This document shows, one piece after another, positions 9,661 through 19,610 of a stretch of 64,000 bases of DNA (position 1 is the first letter of the stretch; each line of letters opens with the position of its first letter). This stretch comes from Amnibacterium flavum (GTDB lineage Bacteria; Actinomycetota; Actinomycetes; Actinomycetales; Microbacteriaceae). The translations under genes were made by a program, and so were the position numbers. The notes beneath the pieces were generated by a model. It was not told where the DNA came from. It did not search any database and was given only the letters and a program-made list of their open reading frames with translations. The stretch lies in NCBI RefSeq assembly GCF_003097495.1, contig NZ_QEOP01000002.1:1178001-1242000 (forward strand). Reading direction: 5' to 3'.

Positions 9661-10965
9661 CTAGGAGAACCGGGCGGCGACGGCCTCGCCGTGCGCAGGC
9701 AGCCCCTCCGCCTCGGCGAGCGTCACGATGCGGTCGGCGACCTCGTGCAGGGCGGGCCGGTCGTACTTGACGACCTGCTGCGAGCGCAGGAATGTGTGGG
9801 CCCCGAGCGCTGATGAGAAGCGTGACGCTCCCCCGGTCGGCAGCACGTGATTCGATCCGGCGAGGTAGTCCCCGAGGCTGACGGGCGACGACTCCCCGAC
9901 GAAGACGGCGCCCGCGTTCTCGATCAGCTCGAGAGTCGCCTCGGGATCCGCGGTCACCAGTTCGAGGTGCTCGGGTCCGTACGCGTTGCTGAACGCAGCC
10001 CCGGCGCCCAGGTCGTCGACCAGGACGACTGCGGACTGCACTCCGGTGAGTGCGATCTCGACTCGGCCTGCGGCAGCCGTGGCGGCGACCAGGCCCGGAA
10101 GTGCGGCCTGGACGGCATCCGCCAGCTCCTCCGAGTCGGTCACGAGGATCGCCGCGGCGAGCTCGTCGTGCTCCGCCTGGCTGATGAGGTCGTGAGCGAC
10201 GAGGCGCGGATCGGCGGAGCGATCGGCGAGGACGAGGATCTCCGTCGGTCCGGCCTCGGAGTCGATTCCGACCCGTCCGGCGACCAGGCGCTTGGCCGCA
10301 GCGACGAAGACGTTGCCGGGACCCGTGATGACATCCACGGGGTCGAGGCCGAGATCGGGGACTCCGTAGGCGAGCGCCCCGATCGCGCCGGCCCCGCCGA
10401 TGGCGTAGACCTCGTCGATGCCGAGCAGTCCTGCGGCTCCGAGCACGACAGGGTGCACGCTCCCGCCGAAGGCCTTCTGCGGCGGCGAGACGAGGGCGAT
10501 GGAGCCGACGCCGGCGACCTGCGCGGGAACGACGTTCATGACGACGCTCGACGGGTACACGGCTTTGCCGCCCGGTACGTAGAGACCCACGCGGGAGACG
10601 GGGACGAACCGCTGACGGACCTCGGCGCCGTCCGCGACCACGGTGACAGTGGGGCCCGGGACCTGCGCCCGGCTGCCTTCGCGCACCCGTTCGATCGCAG
10701 CCTCGAGAGCGGTGCGCACCCCCGGATCGAGGGCGGCGACGGCAGCCGCGATGTCCTCCGAGCTCACTCGCAGCGACTCGGGACGGATCCCGTCGAACCG
10801 CTCGGCCTGATCGAGCAGGGCGGCACTGCCGCGCACGCGGACCTCGTCGATGAGGCTCGCGGCGGACTTCGCCGCCGAGGCGGGGTCGACCTGCGCGCGG
10901 GGGACGAGGGCGAGCAGCTCGGCGCGGGTCGTCGCTTGCCCGCGGAGATCGAGGAGGTGCATCAT
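9661..10965 (-). CDS. hisD: Histidinol dehydrogenase
   Basis: A 434-residue zinc- and NAD-dependent enzyme catalysing the last two oxidations of histidine synthesis, from L-histidinol to L-histidine. Characteristic segments are VPGGKAVYPSSVVMN, GPGNVFVAAAKR, DSEAGPTEILVLAD, QAEHDELA and YGPEHLEL, followed by GSNHVLPTGG with a zinc-site histidine. Two in-frame ATG codons at 10965 and 10962 make either start possible. No other his gene is adjacent, so it is separated from the rest of the pathway, although nrdR and pyrD follow in the same direction. Confidence 0.95.
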   Translation of the reverse strand: MMHLLDLRGQATTRAELLALVPRAQVDPASAAKSAASLIDEVRVRGSAALLDQAERFDGIRPESLRVSSEDIAAAVAALDPGVRTALEAAIERVREGSRAQVPGPTVTVVADGAEVRQRFVPVSRVGLYVPGGKAVYPSSVVMNVVPAQVAGVGSIALVSPPQKAFGGSVHPVVLGAAGLLGIDEVYAIGGAGAIGALAYGVPDLGLDPVDVITGPGNVFVAAAKRLVAGRVGIDSEAGPTEILVLADRSADPRLVAHDLISQAEHDELAAAILVTDSEELADAVQAALPGLVAATAAAGRVEIALTGVQSAVVLVDDLGAGAAFSNAYGPEHLELVTADPEATLELIENAGAVFVGESSPVSLGDYLAGSNHVLPTGGASRFSSALGAHTFLRSQQVVKYDRPALHEVADRIVTLAEAEGLPAHGEAVAARFS

Positions 10966-11073
10966 GGCGCCGCCAGTCTACTGAAGCCCGGGTGAGCGCC
11001 TTTCGGCACGGGAGCGACGGGGACGGCGTCGCGCGGAATAGGGCACCCGCCTGTCGGGGTTGAATGAGGGCAG

Positions 11074-11574
11074 ATGGATGAGACATTCGCCGCTGACGAC
11101 GTCGCGGCATTCAAGCAGGCGTTCCGCCGTCATGCGGCCGGGGTCGCGATCGTGACCGCTCGCGACACGGACGGCACTCCCGTCGGATTCACGGCGACCT
11201 CGCTCGCCTCCCTCGCCGCCGTTCCTCCGCTGGCCACCTTCAACATGGCGCGGATCGCGAGCGCCTGGCATGCGATCGAGAACACGGACTACGTCGCGAT
11301 CCACATCCTCGGCGCCGGCGACCGTCACCTCGCGCGCAAGCTCGCCGCCGAGGCGTCGGAGCGATTCGTCGGAGACCATTGGTACGAGGGCCCCCACGGT
11401 CTGCCGATCCTGCGCGACGTGACCGCGTTCCTCGTCGGCCGCATCGTCGAACGCGTCCCCGTCGCGAACAACGCGATCATCGCCGTCCAGATCGAACAGG
11501 GCGGTCTGGGCGAGGAGGACGTGCCTCTGCTCTACCACGAGCGCTCCTACCACGCCCCGCGACCGCTCGACTGA
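11074..11574 (+). CDS. Flavin reductase family protein
   Basis: A 166-residue FMN-binding split-barrel protein of the flavin reductase family, which uses NAD(P)H to reduce flavin for partner monooxygenases. The family signature FRRHAAGVAIVTARD (14-28) and the substrate-side segment GFTATSLASLAAVPPLATFNMAR are visible, with NNAIIAVQIEQ and YHERSYH near the C-terminus. ATG 11074 has GAGGGCAG just upstream. No partner monooxygenase is nearby, so its physiological role is unknown. It is divergent from hisD, with a 108-base shared promoter region. Confidence 0.85.
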   Translation: MDETFAADDVAAFKQAFRRHAAGVAIVTARDTDGTPVGFTATSLASLAAVPPLATFNMARIASAWHAIENTDYVAIHILGAGDRHLARKLAAEASERFVGDHWYEGPHGLPILRDVTAFLVGRIVERVPVANNAIIAVQIEQGGLGEEDVPLLYHERSYHAPRPLD

Positions 11575-11646
11575 ACTTCCGGCCCGCTGAGTCGCCCGGT
11601 GCAGGCAGTCGCGGCGCTCTGACCGCCTGAAGCGGGCAGCTCGGCG

Positions 11647-11991
11647 TCAGGCTGCTTTGACGATCCTCGCGATCGCCTTGCCGAGCGTCCAGATGACCGG
11701 GATCGAGACGGCGAGCACGGCGACGACGTTCGGCCGGAAGACGGCACCCTCGGGGCCGCCGACGTAGGCACCGACGGGGATCGAGAGCCCGCCCCCTCCC
11801 CCGCCTTCTCCCTCGCCGACCTCGGAATCGTCGCCGCCGCTGCTTCCACTCCCGCTTCCGCCGCCGAATCCGTAGCTGACCAGGGCGACCGGGATGAGTT
11901 CGTGGCCGTCGACCGACTCCTTCGGCCCGTAGCTCAGTGAGACGCCGTTATTCTTCAGGCTCTCCGCCAACTTCTCCGCGAGGTTCGTCAT
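11647..11991 (-). CDS. GerW / YtfJ family sporulation-like protein
   Basis: A 114-residue protein resembling the GerW (YtfJ) family. The N-terminal helix LAEKLAESLKNNG, the segment PVALVSYGFGGG and the strand GGLSIPVGAY match the family. A glycine- and serine-rich linker at about 68-92 separates the halves, and a hydrophobic helix at about 88-112 could anchor it in the membrane. In Bacillus GerW is a germination protein, but the family is widespread in non-sporulating actinobacteria, so no sporulation role should be assumed. It is convergent with the flavin reductase gene and 100 bases downstream of dnaE. Confidence 0.75.
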   Translation of the reverse strand: MTNLAEKLAESLKNNGVSLSYGPKESVDGHELIPVALVSYGFGGGSGSGSSGGDDSEVGEGEGGGGGGLSIPVGAYVGGPEGAVFRPNVVAVLAVSIPVIWTLGKAIARIVKAA

Positions 11992-12091
11992 GCCGACGAC
12001 GGTACGCGCGTCAGGTCGACAGCGGAATGCCCGCGCGCCGGAGATCCGGCCGCGCCCATCGGACGGGTCGGATAAGGCAGCGGGATCCGGG

Positions 12092-15000
12092 TCAGCCCAG
12101 GCAGCCGGGACCGAGCAGGGTCTTGAGCTCGCCGTAGAGATCGGCGGTCACATCGACCGTGTACGGGATCTCGAAGACGCGCGCTGTCTGCCCCTTGGTG
12201 AGCTGGAGCCGCACCTCGGTGCTGCCCGCATGCCTGATGAGCACATCGCCGAGCGCCTTGACCGTGTCGGTCGTCGCCCTCGCGTCGGGCAGAGTGAGGG
12301 TGAGCGGTCCGCCCGGGCCTCGCTGGCCGACGTCGGGCGTGAACACGCTGTACGCGTGCAGGTTGACGCTGTCCTCGCGCTGACTGATCCGGCCGCGCAC
12401 GACCACCACGGTGTCGGTCGCCAGGGCGGGCGCGAACTCCTGGTACGCCTTGCCCATGAACATGACCGTCATCGTTCCGCCGAAGTCCTCGACCTCGACC
12501 TGTCCGTACTGGTTGCCGGACTTGCGGGCGATGCGATGCTGAACCTCGGTCAGCAGACCGGCGATCGTGACGGTCTCGCCGTCGGCGATCGACTCCGACA
12601 CCAGCAGGTCCGCGATGTTGTTGGTCGCGTGCTTGGCGAGCTCGAGCTCGAGTCCCGCGAGCGGGTGGTCGGAGACGTAGAGGCCGAGCATCTCCCGTTC
12701 GAAGGCGAGCTTCTCGCGCTTCTGCCATTCGGGGCGGTCGGGCACCTTGTCGGGCTCGTCCTCGAACTCGAACATCCCGCCGAACAGGTCGACCTGACCG
12801 TTGGCCTCGTTGCGCTTGATCGACACTGCGGCCTCGACCGCGGACTCGTGGATCTCGAGCAGCGCGCGCCGGGTGGCTCCGAGCGAGTCGAACGCGCCCG
12901 CCTTGATGAGCGATTCGACGGTGCGCTTGTTCGCGACAGCGATGGGGACCTTGCGGAGGAAGTCGTGGAAGGACGTGAAGCGTCCCTTCTCGTCACGGGC
13001 CTGGCGGATCAGCTCGACGACGTTGAAGCCCACATTGCGGACCGCGCCGAGACCGAAGCGGATGTCGTCGCCGACGGCGGCGAAGAAGCCGATCGATTCG
13101 TTCACGTCGGGCGGGAGCACCTGGATCTTCATGCGCCGGCACTCGTTGAGGTAGATCGCGAGCTTGTCGCGAGCGTCGCCGACGCTCGTGAGCAGCGCGG
13201 CCATGTACTCGGCCGGGTAGTGCGCCTTCAGGTAGGCGGTCCAGTAGCTGACGACGCCGTAGGCGGCGGAGTGCGCCTTGTTGAAGGCGTAGTCCGAGAA
13301 CGGGAGCAGGATGTCCCACAGCGTCTTGACCGCGGCGTCGGAGTATCCGCGCTCGTTCATGCCCGCCTTGAAGCCGGCGAACTGCTTGTCCAGCTCGGAC
13401 TTCTTCTTCTTGCCCATCGCGCGGCGCAGCAGGTCGGCCTGGCCGAGCGAGTAGCCCGCGAGTTTCTGCGCGATCGACATGACCTGCTCCTGATACACGA
13501 TCAGGCCGTAGGTGGTGCCGAGGACGTCGTCGAGGGGTTCGGCGAGTTCGGGGTGGATCGGGGTGATCTCCTGGATGCCGTTCTTGCGCAGCGCGTAGTT
13601 CGTGTGCGAGTTCGCGCCCATGGGGCCCGGCCGGTACAGGGCGCCGACCGCGGAGATGTCCTCGAAGTTGTCGGGCTTCATCAGTCGCAGCAGGGCCCGC
13701 ATGGGCCCGCCGTCGAACTGGAAGACCCCGAGCGTGTCTCCGCGCGCGAGGAGCTGGTAGGTCTCGACGTCATCGAGCTCGAGCTCTTCGAGCACCGGCT
13801 TGTGTCCGCGGTTGACGGAGATGTTGTCGAGGGCGTCGTCGATGATCGTCAGGTTGCGGAGCCCGAGGAAGTCCATCTTGATCAGGCCGAGCGACTCGCA
13901 GGCCGGATAGTCGAACTGCGTGACGATCTGGCCGTCCTGCTCGCGCTTCATGATGGGGATGATGTCGAGCAGCGGCTCGCTCGACATGATCACGCCCGCC
14001 GCGTGCACACCCCATTGGCGCTTGAGGTTCTCGAGTCCGAGTGCCGTGTCGAACACGGTCCGCGCCTCGGCGTCGGTGTCGAGGATGGCGCGGAAGTCGG
14101 CGGCCTCCTTGTAGCGCTCGTGCGCCTTGTCGACGATGCCGGTGAGCGGGATGTCCTTGCCCATGATGCCGGGGGGCATCGCCTTGGTGAGCTTCTCCCC
14201 CATGCCGAACGGGAAGCCGAGCACACGGGAGCTGTCCTTGAGAGCCTGCTTGGCCTTGATGGTGCCGTAGGTGACGATCTGGGCGACGCGGTCGTCACCG
14301 TACTTCTCGGTCACGTAGCGGATGACCTCGCCGCGACGTCGTTCGTCGAAGTCCACATCGAAGTCGGGCATGGAGACGCGGTCGGGATTGAGGAACCGCT
14401 CGAAGATGAGGCCGTGCCGGAGCGGGTCGAGGTCGGTGATCTTCATCGCGTAGGCGACCATCGATCCGGCTCCCGAACCACGGCCGGGGCCGACGCGGAT
14501 GCCGTTGCGCTTGCTCCAGTTGATGAAGTCGGCGACGACGAGGAAGTAGCCGGGGAATCCCATCTGCAGGATGACCTGGGTCTCGTACTCCGCGCGTGCG
14601 CGGACCTCGGAGGAGATGCCGTCGGGGTAGCGGTAGTGCAGCCCTTCCTCGACCTCCTTGATCAGCCAGCTGTCCTCGGTCTCGCCCTCGGGCACCGGGA
14701 AGCGGGGCATGTAGTTCGCCTCGGTGTCGAACTTGACCTCGCACCGCTCCGCGATGGCGAGGGTGTTGTCGCACGCCTCGGGGTGGTCACGGAAGATCTG
14801 GCGCATCTCCGCGGCGGACTTGAGGTAGAACTCGTCGGCGTCGAACTTGAATCGGTTCGGGTCGTCGAGCGTCGTGCCGGACTGAACGCACAGCAGGGCG
14901 GCGTGCGAGGTCGAGTCGTGAGCGTGCGTGTAGTGGAGGTCGTTGGTCGCGACGAGCGGCAGGTCGAGCTCCTTGGCGAGACGGATCAGGTCGCTCATGA

Positions 15001-15604
15001 TGCGCCGCTCGATGCCGAGCCCGTGATCCATGATCTCGGCGTAGAAGTTCTCCTTGCCGAAGATGTCGCGGAAGTCGGAAGCGGCCTTCTTGGCTTCCTC
15101 GTACTGGCCGAGACGGAGCCGGGTCTGCACCTCCCCGCTCGGGCAGCCCGTCGTCGCGATGAGGCCGTCGGAATACTGGCTGAGCAGCTCGCGGTCCATG
15201 CGGGGCTTGAAGTAGTAGCCCTCGAGGGAGGCCCGCGAGCTGAGGCGGAACAGGTTGTGCATGCCCTGCGTCGACGACGACAGGAGGGTCATGTGGGTGT
15301 ACGAGCCGGCGCCGGACACGTCGTCGCCTCCGCCGTCGCCCCAGCGCACGCGTGTCTTGTCACTGCGGTGCGTTCCGGGGGTGAGGTAGGCCTCCGTACC
15401 GATGATGGGCTTGATTCCGGCGGCCGTCGCGGTCTTCCAGAAGTCGTAGGCACCGAACACATTGCCGTGGTCGGTGACGGCGATCGCCGGCATGCCCTTC
15501 TCGACCGCCGCCTCGATGAGGGGGCCGACGCGCGCTGCGCCGTCGAGCATGGAGTATTCGCTGTGCACGTGCAGGTGCACGAAGGAGTCGCTGGAGGTTG
15601 CCAA
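12092..15604 (-). CDS. dnaE: DNA polymerase III subunit alpha (DnaE1 type)
   Basis: An 1170-residue replicative polymerase catalytic subunit. The N-terminal PHP domain starts with HLHVHSEYSML, whose histidines bind metal. In the C-family polymerase core, GRGSGAGS is followed by the catalytic aspartates D416 and D418 in MPDFDVDFDERRR. The fingers and helix-hairpin-helix region follow, then an OB fold at about 990-1070. The C-terminus is a short tau-binding tail. I used TTG 15604, the only start that keeps the PHP motif near the N-terminus. Length is typical of actinobacterial DnaE1 and longer than the DnaE2/ImuC type. Confidence 0.97.
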   Translation of the reverse strand: MATSSDSFVHLHVHSEYSMLDGAARVGPLIEAAVEKGMPAIAVTDHGNVFGAYDFWKTATAAGIKPIIGTEAYLTPGTHRSDKTRVRWGDGGGDDVSGAGSYTHMTLLSSSTQGMHNLFRLSSRASLEGYYFKPRMDRELLSQYSDGLIATTGCPSGEVQTRLRLGQYEEAKKAASDFRDIFGKENFYAEIMDHGLGIERRIMSDLIRLAKELDLPLVATNDLHYTHAHDSTSHAALLCVQSGTTLDDPNRFKFDADEFYLKSAAEMRQIFRDHPEACDNTLAIAERCEVKFDTEANYMPRFPVPEGETEDSWLIKEVEEGLHYRYPDGISSEVRARAEYETQVILQMGFPGYFLVVADFINWSKRNGIRVGPGRGSGAGSMVAYAMKITDLDPLRHGLIFERFLNPDRVSMPDFDVDFDERRRGEVIRYVTEKYGDDRVAQIVTYGTIKAKQALKDSSRVLGFPFGMGEKLTKAMPPGIMGKDIPLTGIVDKAHERYKEAADFRAILDTDAEARTVFDTALGLENLKRQWGVHAAGVIMSSEPLLDIIPIMKREQDGQIVTQFDYPACESLGLIKMDFLGLRNLTIIDDALDNISVNRGHKPVLEELELDDVETYQLLARGDTLGVFQFDGGPMRALLRLMKPDNFEDISAVGALYRPGPMGANSHTNYALRKNGIQEITPIHPELAEPLDDVLGTTYGLIVYQEQVMSIAQKLAGYSLGQADLLRRAMGKKKKSELDKQFAGFKAGMNERGYSDAAVKTLWDILLPFSDYAFNKAHSAAYGVVSYWTAYLKAHYPAEYMAALLTSVGDARDKLAIYLNECRRMKIQVLPPDVNESIGFFAAVGDDIRFGLGAVRNVGFNVVELIRQARDEKGRFTSFHDFLRKVPIAVANKRTVESLIKAGAFDSLGATRRALLEIHESAVEAAVSIKRNEANGQVDLFGGMFEFEDEPDKVPDRPEWQKREKLAFEREMLGLYVSDHPLAGLELELAKHATNNIADLLVSESIADGETVTIAGLLTEVQHRIARKSGNQYGQVEVEDFGGTMTVMFMGKAYQEFAPALATDTVVVVRGRISQREDSVNLHAYSVFTPDVGQRGPGGPLTLTLPDARATTDTVKALGDVLIRHAGSTEVRLQLTKGQTARVFEIPYTVDVTADLYGELKTLLGPGCLG

Positions 15605-15691
15605 CTGTCGCTTTCTACAGACTCACGCCGGGAGCGCGCCCGTCGGGATCGGACGGCGAGGATTTCGGGTGGACATCGAGTCTAAGTCGGC

Positions 15692-16285
15692 TCACGAGCC
15701 GCCGGTCGGATCTCGGAGCTCGAGTCGCATGAGCACGCGCGGGAATCCATCGAGCACCGACGTGGTGTCGGCGGCCTTCTCGAATCCGGCGGATTCGAAC
15801 AGCTTGCGAGTACCGACGTAGGCCATGGTCAGGTCGACTCTCTCGCCCTTGTTGTCGACCGGATACCCCTCGACGGCGGGCGCCCCGTTGCGTCGTGCGA
15901 AGTCGATCGCGCCGCTCAGCAGAGCCCGCGCGATGCCCCGGCCGCGGTTGCCCGCTCGGGTTCGGAAGCACCAGATGGTCCAGACGTCGAGGTCGTCGAC
16001 GTGCGGGATCTTGCGACTCCTGGCGAAACTGTTCAGCTCACGGCGGGGTGCGACGCCCGCCCATCCGACGGGCGTGTCGCCTTCGTATGCCAGAACTCCC
16101 GGCGCGACGGCACGATCGCACAACTTCTCGACCAGGCGGCCCCGGTCGGGGCCTGTGAGCGCGTTGTTCTCAGCGGAGGGGATGCGGTAGCTGAGGCACC
16201 AGCACACGTTGGCGCCGGGGTGCCTCGGCCCGATGATCTGACGGACGTCATCGAAGACCGCCGCGGGGCGCACGTCGAACGACAT
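15692..16285 (-). CDS. GNAT family N-acetyltransferase
   Basis: A 197-residue acetyltransferase-fold protein. The CoA-binding loop is TRAGNRGRGIARALLSGAIDFAR, and the last strand and helix read GTRKLFESAGFEKAADT. An internal CWCLSYR segment near residue 27 and GPDRGRLVEKL recur in a group of actinobacterial GNAT proteins of unknown substrate. ATG 16285 starts directly at the first strand; an ATG at 16315 would add ten residues and neither has a well-placed ribosome-binding site. It lies between rluD and dnaE in the same direction, without functional relation that I can see. Confidence 0.8.
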   Translation of the reverse strand: MSFDVRPAAVFDDVRQIIGPRHPGANVCWCLSYRIPSAENNALTGPDRGRLVEKLCDRAVAPGVLAYEGDTPVGWAGVAPRRELNSFARSRKIPHVDDLDVWTIWCFRTRAGNRGRGIARALLSGAIDFARRNGAPAVEGYPVDNKGERVDLTMAYVGTRKLFESAGFEKAADTTSVLDGFPRVLMRLELRDPTGGS

Positions 16286-16341
16286 GCCTCCCAGCCTGCC
16301 GCCGACCTCCGACATCCGCCAGGGGCGACGAGTGCGTCCGG

Positions 16342-17265
16342 TCAGTCGGCTTCGAGCACGTCGAGCGCGTGGCGCAGGTCGGCGGGGTAGGTGCTCTCGA
16401 ACTGCACCCACTCCCCCGTCGAAGGGTGGCGGAAACCGAGGCGCATGGCGTGCAGCCACTGCCGGGTGAGACCGAGCCGCGCCGAGAGGGCGGTATCGGC
16501 CCCGTACATCGCGTCGCCCACGCACGGGTGGCGCTGGGCGGCCATGTGCACCCGGATCTGGTGGGTGCGTCCGGTCTCGAGGGTGACCTCGAGCAGCGTG
16601 GCCGCACGGAACGCCTCGAGCGTCTCGTAGTGGGTGACCGACGGCTTGCCGTCTGCGGTCACGGCGAACTTCCAATCGGAGCGGGGATGCCGACCGATCG
16701 AAGCGTCGATGGTTCCGGCGAACGGATCGGGATGCCCCTGGACCACGGCGTGGTAGATCTTGTCGACCTCGCGCTCCTTGAAGGCGCGCTTGAGAGCCGT
16801 GTAGGCGGTCTCGCTCTTGGCGACGACCATCAGCCCGCTGGTGCCGGCATCGAGGCGGTGCACGATCCCGGCGCGCTCCGCAGCACCCGAGGTGCTGATC
16901 CGGAACCCCGCACCGGCAAGCGCCCCGAGCACGGTGGGTCCGGTCCAGCCGGGAGACGGATGGGCCGCCACCCCGACGGGCTTGTCGACGACGACGATGT
17001 CATCGTCGTCGTACACGATGCCGAGGTCGGGCACCACGACCGGGACGATCGTCGGCTCGGACTTCTCCTGCCACTCCACCTCGAGCCATGAACCGGCGCG
17101 CAGTCGATCGGACTTGCCGAGCGTGCGCCCGTCCATCGACACCCCGCCCGACTCGGCGATCTCGGCGGCCATCGTGCGGGAGAAGCCGAGGAGTTTGGCG
17201 AGAGCGGCGTCGACGCGTGAATCGTCGAGGCCGTCGGGGACCGGAAGGCTGCGTGACTGGCTCAT
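16342..17265 (-). CDS. rluD: RluA/RluD-family 23S rRNA pseudouridine synthase
   Basis: A 307-residue pseudouridine synthase. An S4 RNA-binding domain occupies about residues 15-65 ([28 protein letters not shown]), and the catalytic domain carries D139 in [27 protein letters not shown] and [10 protein letters not shown] are standard family segments. The S4 plus RluA architecture indicates an RluD-type enzyme acting on 23S rRNA helix 69, but the exact target is inferred. It follows lspA by 11 bases, the common lspA-rluD arrangement. Confidence 0.92.
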   Translation of the reverse strand: MSQSRSLPVPDGLDDSRVDAALAKLLGFSRTMAAEIAESGGVSMDGRTLGKSDRLRAGSWLEVEWQEKSEPTIVPVVVPDLGIVYDDDDIVVVDKPVGVAAHPSPGWTGPTVLGALAGAGFRISTSGAAERAGIVHRLDAGTSGLMVVAKSETAYTALKRAFKEREVDKIYHAVVQGHPDPFAGTIDASIGRHPRSDWKFAVTADGKPSVTHYETLEAFRAATLLEVTLETGRTHQIRVHMAAQRHPCVGDAMYGADTALSARLGLTRQWLHAMRLGFRHPSTGEWVQFESTYPADLRHALDVLEAD

Positions 17266-17276
17266 GGGGGTGCGGC

Positions 17277-17936
17277 TCAGACCGAGCCGGAGGCCCCCGT
17301 GTCGCCGGTGCGCGGAGCCGGCTCGGGGCTGATCGGGCCGCCATCGGCATCCGACGGCGCGGACGCCCTGCGGCGGGCGATGCTGCGGGTGCCGTCGAGG
17401 CTGACGCCACGCAGGGTCAGGATGATGAACAGACCCATGCTCGAGACGATCGCGACGTCGGCGAGGTTGAAGATCGCCGGGAACATCCAGATGTTGATGA
17501 AGTCGACGACGTGTCCGAGTCCGAAGCCGGGTTCACGGAACAGACGGTCGAAGAGGTTGCCGAGCGTGCCTCCGAGGAGGAGCCCGAACAGCGTCGCCCA
17601 GGCGATGGAGCGGATCCTGCGGGCGAACCAGACGATGAACACCGCAACGGACGCGGCGATGATCGAGAAGATCCAGGTGGAGCCGCTCGCAAGCGAGAAC
17701 GCGGCACCGGAGTTGCGGACGAACTGGAATCGCAGGATCTCGCCCAGCACGTCGACGGAGGCACCGGGGGTGAGGTTGGCGACGACCCAGACCTTGGCGA
17801 GCTGGTCGAGAGCGAAGACGCCCACCGCGACGAGGAAGAGGAGGATCAGCGCTCGCGCGCTGACCCCTCCCCGCTTCGACCCGGGGGTCGAGCTCTCGTC
17901 GGGGCGGGCGTCGTCGGCCTGGTCAGGACTGACCAA
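17277..17936 (-). CDS. lspA: Lipoprotein signal peptidase II
   Basis: A 219-residue membrane aspartic protease that removes the signal peptide of prolipoproteins such as CtaC. Four hydrophobic helices follow a polar N-terminal extension of about 25 residues. The catalytic aspartates are D145 in GHVVDFIN and D160 in FNLADVAI, with N75 in [10 protein letters not shown]. The C-terminal 45 residues are a charged cytosolic tail. Its start overlaps the 3' end of wag31 by 14 bases, and rluD follows 11 bases later. Confidence 0.94.
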   Translation of the reverse strand: MVSPDQADDARPDESSTPGSKRGGVSARALILLFLVAVGVFALDQLAKVWVVANLTPGASVDVLGEILRFQFVRNSGAAFSLASGSTWIFSIIAASVAVFIVWFARRIRSIAWATLFGLLLGGTLGNLFDRLFREPGFGLGHVVDFINIWMFPAIFNLADVAIVSSMGLFIILTLRGVSLDGTRSIARRRASAPSDADGGPISPEPAPRTGDTGASGSV

Positions 17937-18603
17937 AAGCCTGGAAGCTCGGGGGCTGACTCACGTTGAGGTTGCCGTAATTGCCGGTGTTCACGATGTT
18001 CGTCGAGTCGAGCTCGCGGAGCTGCCCCTCGATGTAGCCCTTGAGCTTCTGGCGGTATTCGCGCTCGAAGCTGCGCAGCTCGTCGATGCGGTGCTCGAGG
18101 AGCGCTCGCTCCTGGTCGAGACCGGAGATCTGCGAACGCTGCTTGGCCTCGGCCTCCGCCACGACACGGGCTGCGGTCGCGTGCCCCTCTGCGATGAGCG
18201 CGTCGCGCTTCTCGATGCCCTCGCGCACGTGCTCCTCGTGGAGGCGGCGGGCGAGCTGCAGCAGGTTGTTGGTGTTCGTCGGATCGATCGAGCTGGCGTC
18301 GACCGTGGACGACGGGTACGGGAGCGACCCGGTCTGCTGAACGGGAGCGGGCTGAGGCGCCGCCACCTGCTCGGGCGCCGGGGCGGCTGCCGCGGGAGCC
18401 GAGTTGCCGCTGCGCTGCAGCTCGGCGATGCGGGACTCGCTCGCGATCAGTCGCTGGCGGAGATCTTCGTTCTCCTGCCCGAGACGGCGCAGCTCGACGA
18501 CGACCTCGTCGAGGAAGTCATCGACCTCGTCCTGGTCGTAGCCCTCGCGGAATTTGGTCGGCTGGAATCGCTTGTTGACGACGTCTTCCGGCGTGAGCGC
18601 CAT
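17923..18603 (-). CDS. wag31: DivIVA/Wag31 polar growth protein
   Basis: A 226-residue coiled-coil scaffold that marks curved membrane at poles and septa and organises wall synthesis in actinobacteria. The N-terminal DivIVA domain reads MALTPEDVVNKRFQPTKF and GYDQDEVDDFLDEV. A proline-, alanine- and glutamine-rich linker lies at about 82-115 and a long charged coiled coil at about 125-205. ATG 18603 has AGAAGGTGG upstream. Wag31 is a known PknA/PknB substrate in mycobacteria, and a PknB-type kinase gene lies at 40.2 kb. Confidence 0.95.
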   Translation of the reverse strand: MALTPEDVVNKRFQPTKFREGYDQDEVDDFLDEVVVELRRLGQENEDLRQRLIASESRIAELQRSGNSAPAAAAPAPEQVAAPQPAPVQQTGSLPYPSSTVDASSIDPTNTNNLLQLARRLHEEHVREGIEKRDALIAEGHATAARVVAEAEAKQRSQISGLDQERALLEHRIDELRSFEREYRQKLKGYIEGQLRELDSTNIVNTGNYGNLNVSQPPSFQAFGQS

Positions 18604-18727
18604 GTCTTTGCCACCTTCTAAAGAACTCGGGAATGTCAGAACTTCGCTCAACGGTATCGCGCCACGAGGTTTCCCACCTGGACCGGGCGCGTGCGTTTCG
18701 CTCTCTCGGAACAGGATAGCGAGCCGG

Positions 18728-19036
18728 TCAGCCGATTCGGGTAGCGACGTACATTCCGACGATGACGAGGAGCATCGTGATGCTCCAGCCGAAGTCGAGT
18801 GCGACGGGACCGACGCGCAGCGGCGGGATGATCCTGCGGAAGAAACGGATCGGCGGATCCGTGAGCGTGTAGACCACTTCGGCGACCACGAGGAGGAATC
18901 CACGGGGCCGCCAGTTGCGGGAGAACGATTGGACGAGATCGAGAGCGAACCGCGCCCACATCACGAAGAAGTAGGCCAGGAACGCCAGATAGAGAACGAG
19001 TCCGACGATCGCCAGAGGGGTCAACGAGGCGGTCAC
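18728..19036 (-). CDS. YggT family membrane protein
   Basis: A 102-residue YggT-family integral membrane protein, commonly found between sepF and divIVA in the ylm gene group of Gram-positive bacteria. Two helices are visible (about 8-30 and 82-98), with the conserved loop YTLTDPPIRFFRRIIPPLRVG between them. I start at GTG 19036, because the sequence before it (TTG 19048) adds only four atypical residues. Its role in division or osmotic stress is not settled. Confidence 0.88.
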   Translation of the reverse strand: MTASLTPLAIVGLVLYLAFLAYFFVMWARFALDLVQSFSRNWRPRGFLLVVAEVVYTLTDPPIRFFRRIIPPLRVGPVALDFGWSITMLLVIVGMYVATRIG

Positions 19037-19109
19037 GGGTCTATCCAATCAGACGGCACGACGGCGAAGATCGGCGCACGCTCAGGGGCGTGCGCCGGAC
19101 GACGCTTCG

Positions 19110-19577
19110 TCAGTGACCGAACGACGCTTCGATATCACCCTCGACCGACTCGCCCGACACGGCGACGTGCGCGGGAGAGAGCAGGAAGACCTTGTTGGTG
19201 ACTCGTTCGATCTTGCCGTAGAGGCCCTGCGACAGGCCGCTGGCGAAGTCGATCAGACGGCGTGCGTCCGCCTCGGACATCTGCGAGAGATTGATGATGA
19301 CGGGAACACCATCGCGGAAGCTCTCGGCGATCACCTGGGCGTCCTTGTACTGACGCGGGTGGACTGTGAGGATCTCGTTCATCTCAGCGGGCGGCGGGAC
19401 GGCGACGACGCGCGACTGGCGCTTGGGCAGAGCAGTGACCGTGGCGCGCTGCGTGCTGGCGGGCGCGGGCTGGTGCTGCGCGGGGGCTGCGGGCGCCTCC
19501 GTCTGCTGCTCTTCGTACTCGTAGTCTTCGTCGGCGAGACCGAGGTAGACCATGGTCTTTCGGATGGGATTGGACAT
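19110..19577 (-). CDS. sepF: Cell division protein SepF
   Basis: A 155-residue FtsZ-binding membrane anchor that replaces FtsA in actinobacteria. The N-terminal [21 protein letters not shown] fits the amphipathic membrane-binding helix, a low-complexity E, A, P and Q linker spans about 22-55, and the globular domain follows with [19 protein letters not shown] and the glycine-containing dimer segment [16 protein letters not shown]. It sits between yggS and yggT downstream of ftsZ, the standard order. Confidence 0.95.
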   Translation of the reverse strand: MSNPIRKTMVYLGLADEDYEYEEQQTEAPAAPAQHQPAPASTQRATVTALPKRQSRVVAVPPPAEMNEILTVHPRQYKDAQVIAESFRDGVPVIINLSQMSEADARRLIDFASGLSQGLYGKIERVTNKVFLLSPAHVAVSGESVEGDIEASFGH

Positions 19578-19610
19578 TCAGGACCTCCGGGGTGGCTTCA
19601 GGGTTCGACA

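Noticed and set aside
11647-11991. Sporulation capacity suggested by the GerW/YtfJ-like gene.
   Set aside because: The family occurs in many non-sporulating actinobacteria and no other sporulation gene is in the window.
11990-15685. A 1231-codon open frame on the plus strand opposite dnaE, and similar long frames opposite ctaD, pyc and ftsI.
   Set aside because: They are antisense shadows caused by high GC in third codon positions. Their products are rich in D, R, E, V and H without any family motif, while the opposite strand encodes well-known proteins.
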